Positions 1-7,954 of a DNA stretch of 64,000 nt are shown here, piece after piece. Each line of letters starts with the position of its first letter. Position 1 is the stretch's first letter. The stretch comes from CAJQLB01 sp041392065 (lineage in GTDB: Bacteria > Bacteroidota > Bacteroidia > Flavobacteriales > Flavobacteriaceae). The stretch is from contig JAWKMU010000003.1 of the NCBI GenBank assembly GCA_041392065.1, positions 1-64,000 of the forward strand, written 5' to 3'. A program made the translations under genes and the position numbers. The notes below the pieces were generated by a model. That model made no database searches. It saw nothing but the letters and a program-made list of their open reading frames with translations, and had not been told where the DNA came from.

Positions 1-420
1 AATCTCAGTACAAAAATTGTTCTTATAACCTTCGAAAAAGATAAAACCTTATACGACCAAGCGAAATCTTTAAATGTTTCAGGTTATATTTTAAAAGAAT
101 TTGCACTTGCAGAAATTGAAAACTGCATCAAAGCCGTTAATAATGGCAAGTCTTATTTTAGTGAGGACTTAACCCAGTATTTACTTTCAGATACCATTTG
201 CGAAGAATTTAACCTTCTTACCTCAACAGAACAAGAAATAGTAAGACATATAGCTCTTAATAAAACTGGAGTTGAAATAGGTGATTTGTTAAATATTTCA
301 ACTAGGACAGTAGAAAAACACAAGAGCAACATTATAAAGAAATTAAACTTGCTCCCAAAACAAAATAGCCTTTTGGTTTGGGCAAAAGAAAATGAAAACT
401 ACTTAATAAAAAATACGTAA
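1..420 (+). CDS. NarL/LuxR-family response regulator, C-terminal part (5' end outside window)
   Basis: The window opens inside the reading frame; the 139 visible residues run to a TAA at 418-420. The first 50 or so residues are the end of a receiver domain (VLITF strand, GYILKEF, the K-E/A switch region typical of NarL receivers). The last 65 residues are a LuxR-type helix-turn-helix (LTSTEQEIVRHIA, EIGDLLNIS, RTVEKHKSNIIKKL), with the usual E and V/I positions. By family, it is a transcription factor phosphorylated by a partner histidine kinase, which would lie upstream of the window. Its stop codon is inside the left arm of a perfect inverted repeat (412-431) that recurs at 605-624. I infer, without proof, that the regulator binds these sites. 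The phospho-acceptor aspartate is not visible here. Confidence 0.9.
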   Translation, partial: NLSTKIVLITFEKDKTLYDQAKSLNVSGYILKEFALAEIENCIKAVNNGKSYFSEDLTQYLLSDTICEEFNLLTSTEQEIVRHIALNKTGVEIGDLLNISTRTVEKHKSNIIKKLNLLPKQNSLLVWAKENENYLIKNT

Positions 421-473
421 AGTTACGTATTGACACGAGTTTAATAATACACGATATTTGTAACGCTATTAAT
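412..473 (+). promoter_or_regulatory. Palindromic operator plus promoter, copy 1
   Basis: A perfect 9-bp inverted repeat AATACGTAA-ag-TTACGTATT (412-431) ends in TTG (430-432). Then come a 20-nt spacer and GATATTTG (453-460), which resembles the Bacteroidota -7 box TAnnTTTG. GCTATTAAT follows at 465-473. The same arrangement with identical spacing occurs at 605-666; 46 of 62 positions match. A palindrome abutting the -33 element suggests control by a dimeric regulator, plausibly the LuxR protein whose stop codon it overlaps (inference). Confidence 0.7.
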
Positions 474-537
474 CAATACCTAGAGGTTTTTTTAGGTGTA
501 AAAAGCTTTGAATGACGTTGTTCAAAGCTTTTTTTAT
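465..537 (+). ncRNA. Candidate short terminated transcript
   Basis: If promoter copy 1 fires near 465, the transcript would be only about 70 nt, ending at the strong hairpin 501-532 with its T-run. No convincing reading frame lies in it. It could be a small regulatory RNA. Alternatively the hairpin simply ends the LuxR mRNA and the promoter is weak. No direct evidence of expression is available. Confidence 0.3.
501..537 (+). terminator. Intrinsic terminator after the LuxR gene / short transcript
   Basis: Perfect 12-bp stem AAAAGCTTTGAA (501-512) with TTCAAAGCTTTT (521-532), 8-nt loop, then further T residues to 535. Confidence 0.85.
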
Positions 538-604
538 TCTTTTTTGCGTTTTATTGAAAAATTAATTTTCTGATAATTAATTGGTTACAAAATTGTTTCT
601 AAAA

Positions 605-666
605 AATACGTAAAGTTACGTATTGTTTTGCATTAACTTAATCAGGATATTTACAGTGCTATTAAT
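605..666 (+). promoter_or_regulatory. Palindromic operator plus promoter, copy 2
   Basis: Identical 20-bp palindrome (605-624), TTG at 623-625, 20-nt spacer, GATATTTA at 646-653 and GCTATTAAT at 658-666, all at the same offsets as the copy at 412-473. The spacer itself is not conserved, so the conserved blocks look selected rather than recently duplicated. It lies about 100 nt upstream of the 32-aa peptide gene and is the best candidate for its promoter. Confidence 0.7.
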
Positions 667-688
667 TATTTATTAGGGAGGATTAAAC

Positions 689-720
689 GAAAGCCCTGTA
701 ATTTAGGGTTCAGGGCTTTC
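689..720 (+). promoter_or_regulatory. Leader hairpin without a clear T-run
   Basis: Perfect 10-bp stem GAAAGCCCTG (689-698) with CAGGGCTTTC (711-720). It is followed by aattt rather than a T-run, so it is a poor terminator. It sits between promoter copy 2 and the 32-aa ORF at 767, so it may be a leader structure or part of a small RNA. Confidence 0.5.
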
Positions 721-766
721 AATTTAAGCACCAAATGCTATCAAAATAATATACCTCAAATTTATT

Positions 767-865
767 ATGGACAAAAAAACCATCAAGGGTAAAATAGTGA
801 TTGTTGGATTAGTCATTATTACTATTGTTGTTATTTCTTTCAATATTTTAGTTAGTTTTTTGTAA
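767..865 (+). CDS. Small predicted single-pass membrane peptide, 32 aa
   Basis: ATG at 767 to TAA at 863-865. The peptide begins MDKKTIKGKI, which is basic, and is followed by an unbroken hydrophobic stretch of about 20 residues (IVIVGLVIITIVVISF and on to VSFL). This fits a single transmembrane helix with the basic end inside. It lies downstream of promoter copy 2 and is followed by a strong terminator, giving a self-contained transcription unit. I recognise no family. Small hydrophobic proteins like this can be regulators of membrane complexes or toxin-like peptides, but nothing here decides between these; it could also be a chance ORF in a leader RNA. Confidence 0.5.
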   Translation: MDKKTIKGKIVIVGLVIITIVVISFNILVSFL

Positions 866-868
866 GAA

Positions 869-903
869 AAAAGGGCAATCTTAATTTGAGATTGCCCTTT
901 TTA
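869..903. terminator. Bidirectional terminator between 32-aa peptide gene and sucB
   Basis: Stem AAGGGCAATCT (871-881) with AGATTGCCCTT (889-899), with A-run on the left and T-run on the right, so it can act on both strands. It serves the rightward small transcript and the leftward sucB transcript. Confidence 0.85.
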
Positions 904-921
904 AATTATTCGGTTTTGTGT

Positions 922-2130
922 TTAAAGTTCTAAAGCTTTTTTAACATCATTATTCATTAATAGTTCAGTAGGATTTTCTAAAGCTTCTTTTACAGCTACC
1001 AAAAATCCGACAGACTCTCGTCCATCAATTATTCTATGATCGTAAGATAAAGCCACATACATTATTGGTCTGATTTCTACTTTGCCATTAACAGCAACAG
1101 GACGTTCAACAATATTGTGCATTCCTAAAATTCCACTCTGAGGCGGATTTATAATTGGTGTAGATAGCATACTTCCAAAAACTCCTCCATTTGAAATAGT
1201 AAATGTTCCACCTGTCATTTCGTCAACAGTAATTTGTCCATCACGTGCACGTATAGCCAAACGCTTAACCTCAGCTTCAACTCCTCTAAAAGTTAGCTTT
1301 TCTGCATTTCTTATAACAGGAACCATTAATCCCTTAGGCCCTGAAACAGCTATACTGATATCACAAAAATCATAGCTAACCATTTCTTTGTCATCTATCA
1401 TTGAGTTCACAGCTGGAAACAATTTAAGTGCTCTAACTACTGCCAAAGTAAAGAAACTCATAAACCCTAAACTTACTCCATGTTTTTCTTTAAAAGTTTC
1501 CTTGTATTCATTTCGCAAAGCGAATATTGGAGACATATCAACCTCATTAAAAGTGGTTAACATTGCTGTTTCATTTTTTGCTGAAACCAATCGTTCTGCC
1601 ACCTTACGACGCAGCATAGATAATTTACTTCTTGTTACACCTCGACCTTCAACATTAACTGCTTGTCCCATTGATGGTACTGCATTAACAGCATCTTCTT
1701 TTGTAACTCTACCATCTCTTCCTGTACCTTTTACCTCAGAAGCATCAATTCCTTTTTCAGCTAAAATTTTATTTGCTGCTGGGCTTGGTGTTCCAGAAGC
1801 ATAAGTTTGGTTTGAAGATGTTGTCTCAGTTGTAGTTTTAGGTGCTTCAGCTTTTTCAACTTTTTTGGCAGACTCTGCACCTTCTGGCTTTTCAGCACTT
1901 GTGTCTATCAAGCAAACAACTTGTCCAACTTCAACAGCATCTCCTTCTTCGGCTTTTAAGGTAATTGTTCCGCTGGCTTCTGCAGGCAACTCAAGTGTTG
2001 CTTTATCACTATCAACCTCAGCTATTGCTTGGTCTTTTTCAACATAATCACCATCTTCAACCAGCCATGTTGCAATTTCAACTTCTGTAATGGATTCGCC
2101 TGGCGAAGGTACTTTCATTTCTAAAATCAT
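922..2130 (-). CDS. sucB: 2-oxoglutarate dehydrogenase E2 (dihydrolipoyl succinyltransferase)
   Basis: 402 aa. The E2 core enzyme transfers the succinyl group from the lipoyl arm to CoA in the TCA cycle, in the cytoplasm. Domains in order: lipoyl domain (about 1-77) with the lipoylated lysine K43 in the DSDKATLE motif; a linker rich in Ala, Thr and Glu; an E1/E3-binding domain (about 113-148: PSPAANKILAEKGID, GTGRDGRVTKEDA); and the acyltransferase domain, ending in the catalytic HRIIDG motif with H365 and D369. Length is normal for the family. The ATG at 2130 gives MILEMKVPSPGES, the usual lipoyl-domain start. It lies 3 nt downstream of the M23 peptidase gene and in the same direction as sucA, so the three form one operon. 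Confidence 0.95.
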   Translation of the reverse strand: MILEMKVPSPGESITEVEIATWLVEDGDYVEKDQAIAEVDSDKATLELPAEASGTITLKAEEGDAVEVGQVVCLIDTSAEKPEGAESAKKVEKAEAPKTTTETTSSNQTYASGTPSPAANKILAEKGIDASEVKGTGRDGRVTKEDAVNAVPSMGQAVNVEGRGVTRSKLSMLRRKVAERLVSAKNETAMLTTFNEVDMSPIFALRNEYKETFKEKHGVSLGFMSFFTLAVVRALKLFPAVNSMIDDKEMVSYDFCDISIAVSGPKGLMVPVIRNAEKLTFRGVEAEVKRLAIRARDGQITVDEMTGGTFTISNGGVFGSMLSTPIINPPQSGILGMHNIVERPVAVNGKVEIRPIMYVALSYDHRIIDGRESVGFLVAVKEALENPTELLMNNDVKKALEL

Positions 2131-2133
2131 GTG

Positions 2134-3099
2134 CTACAATTTTATATTTTGGATTTTATCATTTTTTACTGGCAAATAATCTTCTTTGATTTCGCCATTT
2201 ACTAATATTTTATCAAAAAACAACTTGCCACCAGTTGCTTCACTCATCTCAATTGTGTTTTGTAAACTTAAATGTAAATGAGCTTCTGTTGTGTTTCCAG
2301 AATTTCCGCATTGTCCTAACAAATCTCCTTGCTTTACCATCTGCCCTTCTTCAACGTTTACTGAACCTAGTTTTAAATGAGCAAAAAGTAAATATTCTTT
2401 ATTTTGTGTCTCTAATACAACTGTATTTCCTGTAAGCTGCTGTGGATTAAGTTCTCCTGGAATATTATCGTGAACTCCAGTAATAACCTTGACAACTTTA
2501 GCCTCACATGGAGCAATTATTTCTTTTCCGAAAACATAATAGCTTTCATTCTTTTTCGGATCGCCTTTATATGATTTACCGTCTTTAACCATCATAATAT
2601 CATAAGCATATTTCTGATTTGGATAAGCTACATGATAATTTTGTGTTACTTCTGTTCCGCCCCAAAATACAAACCATTCTTCTTTAAAGGGAAGTATCAT
2701 TTTTGTTGTATTTCTTTCTATAACTTTAATACTCCTATCTCTGTATTGTTGTGGTCGAAGTCCAGTGATTTGATTGTTTGAATTTAAAACTATAGAGTAT
2801 TCCATAACCATAGATTCGTGATTTACTTTATAAATCTTAACTCCATTAACATCTTCAATAAATGAAATATCACCAACTGCTCCTATTTGTTGATGCAATC
2901 CATCCATTTGTTGTTTTAAAACTTCCAAACTAATTGCTTTTTGCATTTCTTGTGCAAACATATTATAAAGCGAATCGTAAGAATGAGAATTGTAATAGAG
3001 CTTGTAAGCTTCAATCGCTTTTAAATAATTATCAGACTCCGATTGGCTAAAACAAACCATTGGAAAAATAATTAAAAGTAATGCTCTAAGTAGTTTCAT
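2134..3099 (-). CDS. M23 family metallopeptidase with N-terminal DUF3887-like domain
   Basis: 321 aa with a signal peptide (MKLLRALLLIIFPMVCFSQ), so it is exported. Residues about 22-110 resemble the DUF3887 domain (repeated YLKAIEAY, YDSLYNMF helices; a partner-domain fold often seen before hydrolases). Residues about 155-290 form an M23/LytM peptidase: an H..D region around HVAYPNQKYAYD, the AHLKLG strand, GQCGNSGNT, and the HLH motif (H274, H276) that supplies zinc and catalytic histidines. M23 enzymes usually cut peptidoglycan cross-bridges. It is placed between sucA and sucB, 28 nt after sucA and 3 nt before sucB, so it should be co-transcribed with two TCA-cycle genes, an arrangement with no obvious biochemical reason. 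Confidence 0.85.
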   Translation of the reverse strand: MKLLRALLLIIFPMVCFSQSESDNYLKAIEAYKLYYNSHSYDSLYNMFAQEMQKAISLEVLKQQMDGLHQQIGAVGDISFIEDVNGVKIYKVNHESMVMEYSIVLNSNNQITGLRPQQYRDRSIKVIERNTTKMILPFKEEWFVFWGGTEVTQNYHVAYPNQKYAYDIMMVKDGKSYKGDPKKNESYYVFGKEIIAPCEAKVVKVITGVHDNIPGELNPQQLTGNTVVLETQNKEYLLFAHLKLGSVNVEEGQMVKQGDLLGQCGNSGNTTEAHLHLSLQNTIEMSEATGGKLFFDKILVNGEIKEDYLPVKNDKIQNIKL

Positions 3100-3127
3100 C
3101 TGTTAACGTTTACTCTTTGACTGTTTA

Positions 3128-5884
3128 CTAATACTGATTATTCTTAGATTTATCAAACACAAAATCTATTACCTGTTGGTGTCTCTTTTTTGATCTAACT
3201 GAACTTCCAGCTGCAGGTGCACCATAAGGTCTTCTAGTTGCTGCCCTAAAGTTTTTTGCCTCCTCAAAATGCATTAACATGTGACTGTAAGCACCCATGT
3301 TTCTTGGTTCTTCCTGAGCCCAAACAATATCGTTTGCATTTTTGTATTTCTTTAATATCTCTCTCATTGCATTTGCTGGTAAAGGGAATAGTTGCTCTAC
3401 TCTTACCAATGCTACATCGTTTCTGTTAAGGTTTTCTTTTTCTTCAAGTAGATCATAGTAAAATTTACCTGTTACAAAAACAAGAGTTTTTATTTTGTCT
3501 ACATTAGCTTCGGCATCGTCTATTACTACTTGAAAACTTCCGTTTGCAAACTCATCAACCGTTGAAACAACTTTTGGATGTCTTAGCAAACTTTTAGGAG
3601 TAAACACAATTAATGGCTTTCTGTAGTTTGCTTTCATTTGTTTACGCAACAAGTGATACATGTTTGCAGGTGTCGTGCAATCTGCAACAAACATATTGTC
3701 TTTAGCACAAAGTTGTAAATAGCGTTCCATTCTTGCGGATGAGTGCTCCGCTCCTTGACCTTCGTAACCATGAGGCAATAACATAACCAACCCGTTTTGA
3801 AGTTTCCATTTATCTTCAGCAGCTGAGATGTATTGATCTATCATTATTTGTGCTCCATTGCTGAAATCTCCAAATTGTGCTTCCCAAATGGTAAGTGTTT
3901 TTGGTCTTGCCATAGCATAACCATAATCAAAACCTACAACTCCATACTCTGACAACAAAGAGTTATAGATAAAAAACTTTCCTTGTTTGTCGCTAATGTT
4001 ATTTAATAAGATTATTTCTTCTTCGCTATCTTCAACTTTTACTACTGCGTGACGATGAGAGAAAGTTCCACGTTCTACATCTTGACCTGAAATTCTAACA
4101 TCGAAGCCTTCTTCAAGTAAGGTTCCGTAAGCTAGGTGTTCTGCCATAGACCAATCTAACTTATCATCATTAAACATTTCTTTTCTTGACTCAACCAATC
4201 TGGAAATTTTACGAATAAACTTCTTATCCTTTGGTAAGCCAGAAATAACATCTGTAATTTTTGATAACCCTTCTTTTGAGTAAGCTGTATTAATGGGTTT
4301 CATCATTTCAGATTCAGTCGCATATTCATAGCCTTTCCATTCATCTTGCATAAATGGAGTAATGACAGTTTTTTCAATTTTGCGTGAATCTTCTAGTTTT
4401 TCTTCTAACGAATCTTTATAATCTTTTTCTAATTTTTCAACATAACTTTTATCAATTACACCTTCAGCAATAAGTTTTTGGGCATAGATGTCTCTTGGAT
4501 TGTCGTGTTTTGCAATAGCTTTATACAATAAAGGTTGAGTAAATTTAGGCTCGTCTCCTTCATTATGCCCATATTTTCTATAGCCTAATAAATCTATAAA
4601 AACATCTCGTTTAAACTTCATTCTAAAATGCAAAGCAAACAAGGCCGCATGAACTACAGCTTCTGCATCGTCTGCATTTACATGAAGTACTGGTGATAAG
4701 GTTACTTTTCCAACATCTGTACAATAAGTACTTGAGCGAGCGTCTAAATAATTGGTTGTAAAACCTATTTGATTATTTACTACGATATGTATGGTTCCAT
4801 TAGTCTTGTAACCGTCTAATTTTGCCATTTGAATAACTTCATAAACCAATCCTTGACCAGCAATAGCTGCATCACCATGTACAATAATTGGTAATACTTG
4901 AGATGGATTATCTGAATATTTATCATCTTGTTTGGCTCTGGCTATTCCCTCTACCACAGCTCCAACTGTCTCTAAGTGCGATGGATTGGGTGCTATACTA
5001 AGATTGATTTTTTTACCACTATCTGTTACTCTATCACTTGTCCATCCTAAATGGTATTTGACATCGCCATCAAATATTTCTTGCTCATAATCCTTACCAT
5101 CAAATTCACTAAAAATATCTTTTGCAGATTTGCCAAAAATGTTGGTAAGTGTACTTAAACGACCTCGATGAGCCATTCCCATAACAAACTCCTTAACATC
5201 ATACTCTGATGCTTTTTCAATTAAAGCGTCTAGTGCTGGAATTAATGATTCACCACCTTCAAGAGAAAATCGTTTTTGACCAACGTATTTTGTATGTAAA
5301 AAATTTTCGAAAGAAACTGCTTCATTTAATTTTTTAAGAATGTGTCTTTTCTGTTCTGCCGTAAATATGGTATGGTTGTCATTTTTATTAAGCTTGTCCT
5401 GAATCCACTTTATTTCATCAGGCTGCCTAATATACATATATTCAACACCAATAGCATTGCAATAAATAGCTTCGAGATGATTAATAATTTCACGGAGGGT
5501 TTGAGCTCCAATTCCTAAAATTTCACCTGCATTAAAAACAGTGTCTAAATCATTTTGGGATAACCCAAAATTTTCAATATCTAAAGTTGGTTCGTATTGA
5601 CGTCTGGCACGAACTGGATTAGTCTTTGTGAACAAATGACCTCTGTTTCTGTAACCATCAATCAGTTTTATAACTTGGAATTCTTTTTGGACTTGCTCTG
5701 GAATTTGTGTTGAAACACCTTCGATTATTTCACCATTTAATCCATAATTTTCACTGCCAAAATCGTAGCCTTGAAAAAAGGCTCTCCAACTAGGTTCGAT
5801 GGAGTCTGGATTTTCTAAATATTGTTCGTATAAATCAGCGAAGTATGCTGTATGTGCTGCGTTTAAAAAGGAATATTTATCCAT
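3128..5884 (-). CDS. sucA: 2-oxoglutarate dehydrogenase E1 component
   Basis: 918 aa, close to the usual 930. The E1 enzyme decarboxylates 2-oxoglutarate with thiamine diphosphate and loads the succinyl unit onto the lipoyl domain of E2. The N-terminal segment (SFLNAAHTAYFADLYEQYL, SWRAFFQGY) is the E1 N-terminal domain that docks to E2. Thiamine-binding residues are visible in HGDAAIAGQG and VNNQIGFTT, with HRGRLSTL before them. The C-terminal transketolase-like half has LLPHGYEGQGAEHSS and EEPRNMGAY. It is the first gene of the sucA-M23-sucB unit, and its promoter must lie in 5885-6000, divergent from the small barrel gene. The ATG at 5884 gives MDKYSFLNAAH, as in relatives. Confidence 0.97.
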   Translation of the reverse strand: MDKYSFLNAAHTAYFADLYEQYLENPDSIEPSWRAFFQGYDFGSENYGLNGEIIEGVSTQIPEQVQKEFQVIKLIDGYRNRGHLFTKTNPVRARRQYEPTLDIENFGLSQNDLDTVFNAGEILGIGAQTLREIINHLEAIYCNAIGVEYMYIRQPDEIKWIQDKLNKNDNHTIFTAEQKRHILKKLNEAVSFENFLHTKYVGQKRFSLEGGESLIPALDALIEKASEYDVKEFVMGMAHRGRLSTLTNIFGKSAKDIFSEFDGKDYEQEIFDGDVKYHLGWTSDRVTDSGKKINLSIAPNPSHLETVGAVVEGIARAKQDDKYSDNPSQVLPIIVHGDAAIAGQGLVYEVIQMAKLDGYKTNGTIHIVVNNQIGFTTNYLDARSSTYCTDVGKVTLSPVLHVNADDAEAVVHAALFALHFRMKFKRDVFIDLLGYRKYGHNEGDEPKFTQPLLYKAIAKHDNPRDIYAQKLIAEGVIDKSYVEKLEKDYKDSLEEKLEDSRKIEKTVITPFMQDEWKGYEYATESEMMKPINTAYSKEGLSKITDVISGLPKDKKFIRKISRLVESRKEMFNDDKLDWSMAEHLAYGTLLEEGFDVRISGQDVERGTFSHRHAVVKVEDSEEEIILLNNISDKQGKFFIYNSLLSEYGVVGFDYGYAMARPKTLTIWEAQFGDFSNGAQIMIDQYISAAEDKWKLQNGLVMLLPHGYEGQGAEHSSARMERYLQLCAKDNMFVADCTTPANMYHLLRKQMKANYRKPLIVFTPKSLLRHPKVVSTVDEFANGSFQVVIDDAEANVDKIKTLVFVTGKFYYDLLEEKENLNRNDVALVRVEQLFPLPANAMREILKKYKNANDIVWAQEEPRNMGAYSHMLMHFEEAKNFRAATRRPYGAPAAGSSVRSKKRHQQVIDFVFDKSKNNQY

Positions 5885-6000
5885 TATTTATTATGAGACG
5901 TTCTCGCTTCAATAAAATTTTTTCAAAAATACAACTTTTGGTAAAATTAGATGTTGTTTTAGTATATTTATATTCAACTTACTAAATATTTAGTCTTATC

Positions 6001-6534
6001 ATGAAAATTGCTCCAAAAAGCTTCCATAAAACAACTATTGTTCTAATTATTCTTAGTTTAAATTTGTCGACTTTAAATGCTCAGGAATCTCAAAATACTT
6101 TTTGGGATAACGTAAGATTTGGTGGTGGTTTGGGATTGAGTTTTGGCAACGGTTTTTTTAGTGGCACCATTGCTCCAAGTGCTATTTATGAGTTTAACAA
6201 CCTATTTGCAGCAGGAATTGGACTTAATGCAACGTACGCAAAAAGAAAAAACTGGTATAAATCTACCATTTTGGGAGCCAGTGTGATTACTTTATTTAAC
6301 CCAATTGAAGAAATACAGCTTTCTGCTGAATTTGAAGAACTTAATGTTAACAGAGATTTTGACGAAAATTTTGTGACTAATGCCGATGACAACTATTGGT
6401 ATCCTGCGCTTTATTTGGGTGTTGGTTATAGAACCCGAAATGTTACTGTTGGTATAAGATATGACGTTTTATATGATGAAGACAAAAGCATTTTTGCCGA
6501 TCCTTGGATGCCTTTTTTCAGAGTCTATTTTTAG
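6001..6534 (+). CDS. Small outer-membrane beta-barrel-like protein next to sucA
   Basis: 177 aa with an N-terminal signal sequence ending in LNAQ. The mature part alternates Gly- and aromatic-rich strands (RFGGGLGLSFGNGFFSG, YEFNNLFAAGIGLNA, YPALYLGVGYRTRN, VTVGIRYDVLY) and ends with F (FFRVYF), all typical of a small outer-membrane beta-barrel. It is divergent from sucA. From memory, relatives in Flavobacteriaceae are often labelled alpha-ketoglutarate decarboxylase. That label appears to have leaked from the neighbouring sucA, since this protein has no thiamine-binding or decarboxylase motif and is exported. Its function is unknown. It overlaps the convergent 115-aa gene by 4 nt. Confidence 0.8.
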   Translation: MKIAPKSFHKTTIVLIILSLNLSTLNAQESQNTFWDNVRFGGGLGLSFGNGFFSGTIAPSAIYEFNNLFAAGIGLNATYAKRKNWYKSTILGASVITLFNPIEEIQLSAEFEELNVNRDFDENFVTNADDNYWYPALYLGVGYRTRNVTVGIRYDVLYDEDKSIFADPWMPFFRVYF

Positions 6535-6878
6535 TACTTATTTCTATACCAAACTTTTTGCCATTCGCGTTGCAAAATCAAAAACGCAACTTGTTCTGAA
6601 AGCTCAACAATATCACTTACATCAAGTTGTTTTACTTTGTGTTCTGGTACATCAATTATGTAAAGCGAATTAAGGTACTCTGCAAATTTTTCTTGTATGA
6701 GTTTAAAAACCGTGTCTTGTAATATATACTTTAAACTTGTTGGTAAAATATCCTCGTCAAAATCAAGATTAATATTGGCTAATAAAAAATCTTTGTTGAG
6801 TTGTTTTATTAACTTTTTGTATAAGCTTTGGTCGTTCGCTTGAGATATTAGTTCTTCAAAATTTTTAGGCAGTAGCAT
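6531..6878 (-). CDS. Conserved-type hypothetical protein, 115 aa
   Basis: A soluble, mostly helical protein with no signal peptide and no cysteines (MLLPKNFEEL start; acidic NLDFDEDILPTSL in the middle; AFLILQREWQKVWY end). I recognise no named domain. The ATG at 6878 shares its A with the TAA of the upstream isoprenyl diphosphate synthase gene (TAATG), so translation is likely coupled and the two proteins are co-produced. Coding sequence is supported by the tight overlap at both ends and by normal codon use. Confidence 0.75.
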   Translation of the reverse strand: MLLPKNFEELISQANDQSLYKKLIKQLNKDFLLANINLDFDEDILPTSLKYILQDTVFKLIQEKFAEYLNSLYIIDVPEHKVKQLDVSDIVELSEQVAFLILQREWQKVWYRNKY

Positions 6879-7852
6879 TAAACTTTTCTATTCATTAAGG
6901 CTATTCCAAACTCTTTTAGTAATATTTTCTTTTCTGAAGAAATATTAATAGTTTCTAAAAGCTCAAAAGCATTTTTTGTGTATTGCTCTATCATTCTTTT
7001 GGTTGCCACAGAAGCTCCAGTAACATCAAAAATATGCTTAGTTTTTGCAATTTTATCTTCATTATTTAAATTGCGAATATTGTATAGCATCACTAATTCT
7101 TCTTTTTGATTAGCGCCAGACAATTCTAATGCTTTTAAAAACAAATAAGTTTTTTTGTTTTCAATAATATCTCCACCTACTTGTTTACCAAATGTTTCTG
7201 GATTACCATAAGCATCTAAATAATCATCTTGTAGTTGAAATGCGATACCAAGGTTTTTACCAAAATTGTAAATTTTATTTTGATCTTCAATTGATGCATT
7301 TGCAATTATAGCTCCCATTTTCATAGCAGCACCAACTAAAACTGCAGTTTTATATTCAATCATTTTTAAATACTCAGGAATAGTTACATCATTTCTATTT
7401 TCAAAATCTATGTCATATTGCTGTCCTTCACAAACCTCTAAAGCAGTTTTACTAAACAACTTAGCCAAATCTTTAAACGTTTGCCCTTCGTAGTTTTCAA
7501 AAAGCTGATAGGCTAAAATAAGCATGGCATCACCAGATAAAATTCCTGTGTTTACATCCCATTTTTCATGAACTGTTTGCTTTCCTCTTCGCAATGGAGC
7601 ATCGTCCATAATATCGTCATGAATTAGTGAGAAATTGTGAAATACTTCAATTGCTAAAGCTGCATCCAAAGCCTTTTCAAAGTTTTCGTTAAAAACTTCT
7701 GTGGTCATTAATGTAAGCACAGGACGCAAGCGCTTACCTCCAAGTTGCAAGATATATTGTATTGGTTGGTATAGGCTAATAGGTTCTTTGGGAGTTGAAA
7801 ACTCTTCCAAATAAGCTATAAAGGACTTTTGATAATTTTCAATTAATAACAT
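6878..7852 (-). CDS. Trans-isoprenyl diphosphate synthase (polyprenyl synthetase)
   Basis: 324 aa from ATG at 7852. The frame can be extended to a TTG at 7870, but MLLIENYQKSF matches the usual family start. Both aspartate-rich motifs are present: HDDIMDDAP (first Asp at about residue 79) and FQLQDDYLDAYG. GGKRLRP carries the diphosphate-binding Lys/Arg. The enzyme condenses isopentenyl diphosphate with allylic diphosphates, feeding menaquinone, carotenoid or lipid-carrier synthesis. The residue five before the first Asp motif is Phe (HNFSLIHDD), which in this family tends to limit chain length, so a farnesyl/geranylgeranyl product is more likely than a C40 chain (inference). It is translationally coupled to the 115-aa gene and divergent from the efflux operon. 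Confidence 0.92.
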   Translation of the reverse strand: MLLIENYQKSFIAYLEEFSTPKEPISLYQPIQYILQLGGKRLRPVLTLMTTEVFNENFEKALDAALAIEVFHNFSLIHDDIMDDAPLRRGKQTVHEKWDVNTGILSGDAMLILAYQLFENYEGQTFKDLAKLFSKTALEVCEGQQYDIDFENRNDVTIPEYLKMIEYKTAVLVGAAMKMGAIIANASIEDQNKIYNFGKNLGIAFQLQDDYLDAYGNPETFGKQVGGDIIENKKTYLFLKALELSGANQKEELVMLYNIRNLNNEDKIAKTKHIFDVTGASVATKRMIEQYTKNAFELLETINISSEKKILLKEFGIALMNRKV

Positions 7853-7921
7853 GTCGCTAAAATAAAGCAATTCACAACAATAAAAAGCACATATAAGAAA
7901 TGCAATGTTAAAAAATCATTA

Positions 7922-7954
7922 AAACTTTGGAAACTATTTTTGTTTCCAAAGTTT
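7922..7954 (+). promoter_or_regulatory. TetR operator: 13-bp perfect inverted repeat
   Basis: Arms 7922-7934 (AAACTTTGGAAAC) and 7942-7954 (GTTTCCAAAGTTT) are perfect inverted copies around a 7-nt spacer. The site covers the -33 element (7939-7942) of the promoter in front of the TetR gene and sits between the two divergent genes. By analogy with TetR family autoregulation, it is the operator through which the repressor controls its own efflux operon. Confidence 0.85.

Noticed and set aside
1388..1804. 138-aa plus-strand ORF inside sucB
   Set aside because: Antisense shadow of the strongly conserved E2 gene with no independent signals.
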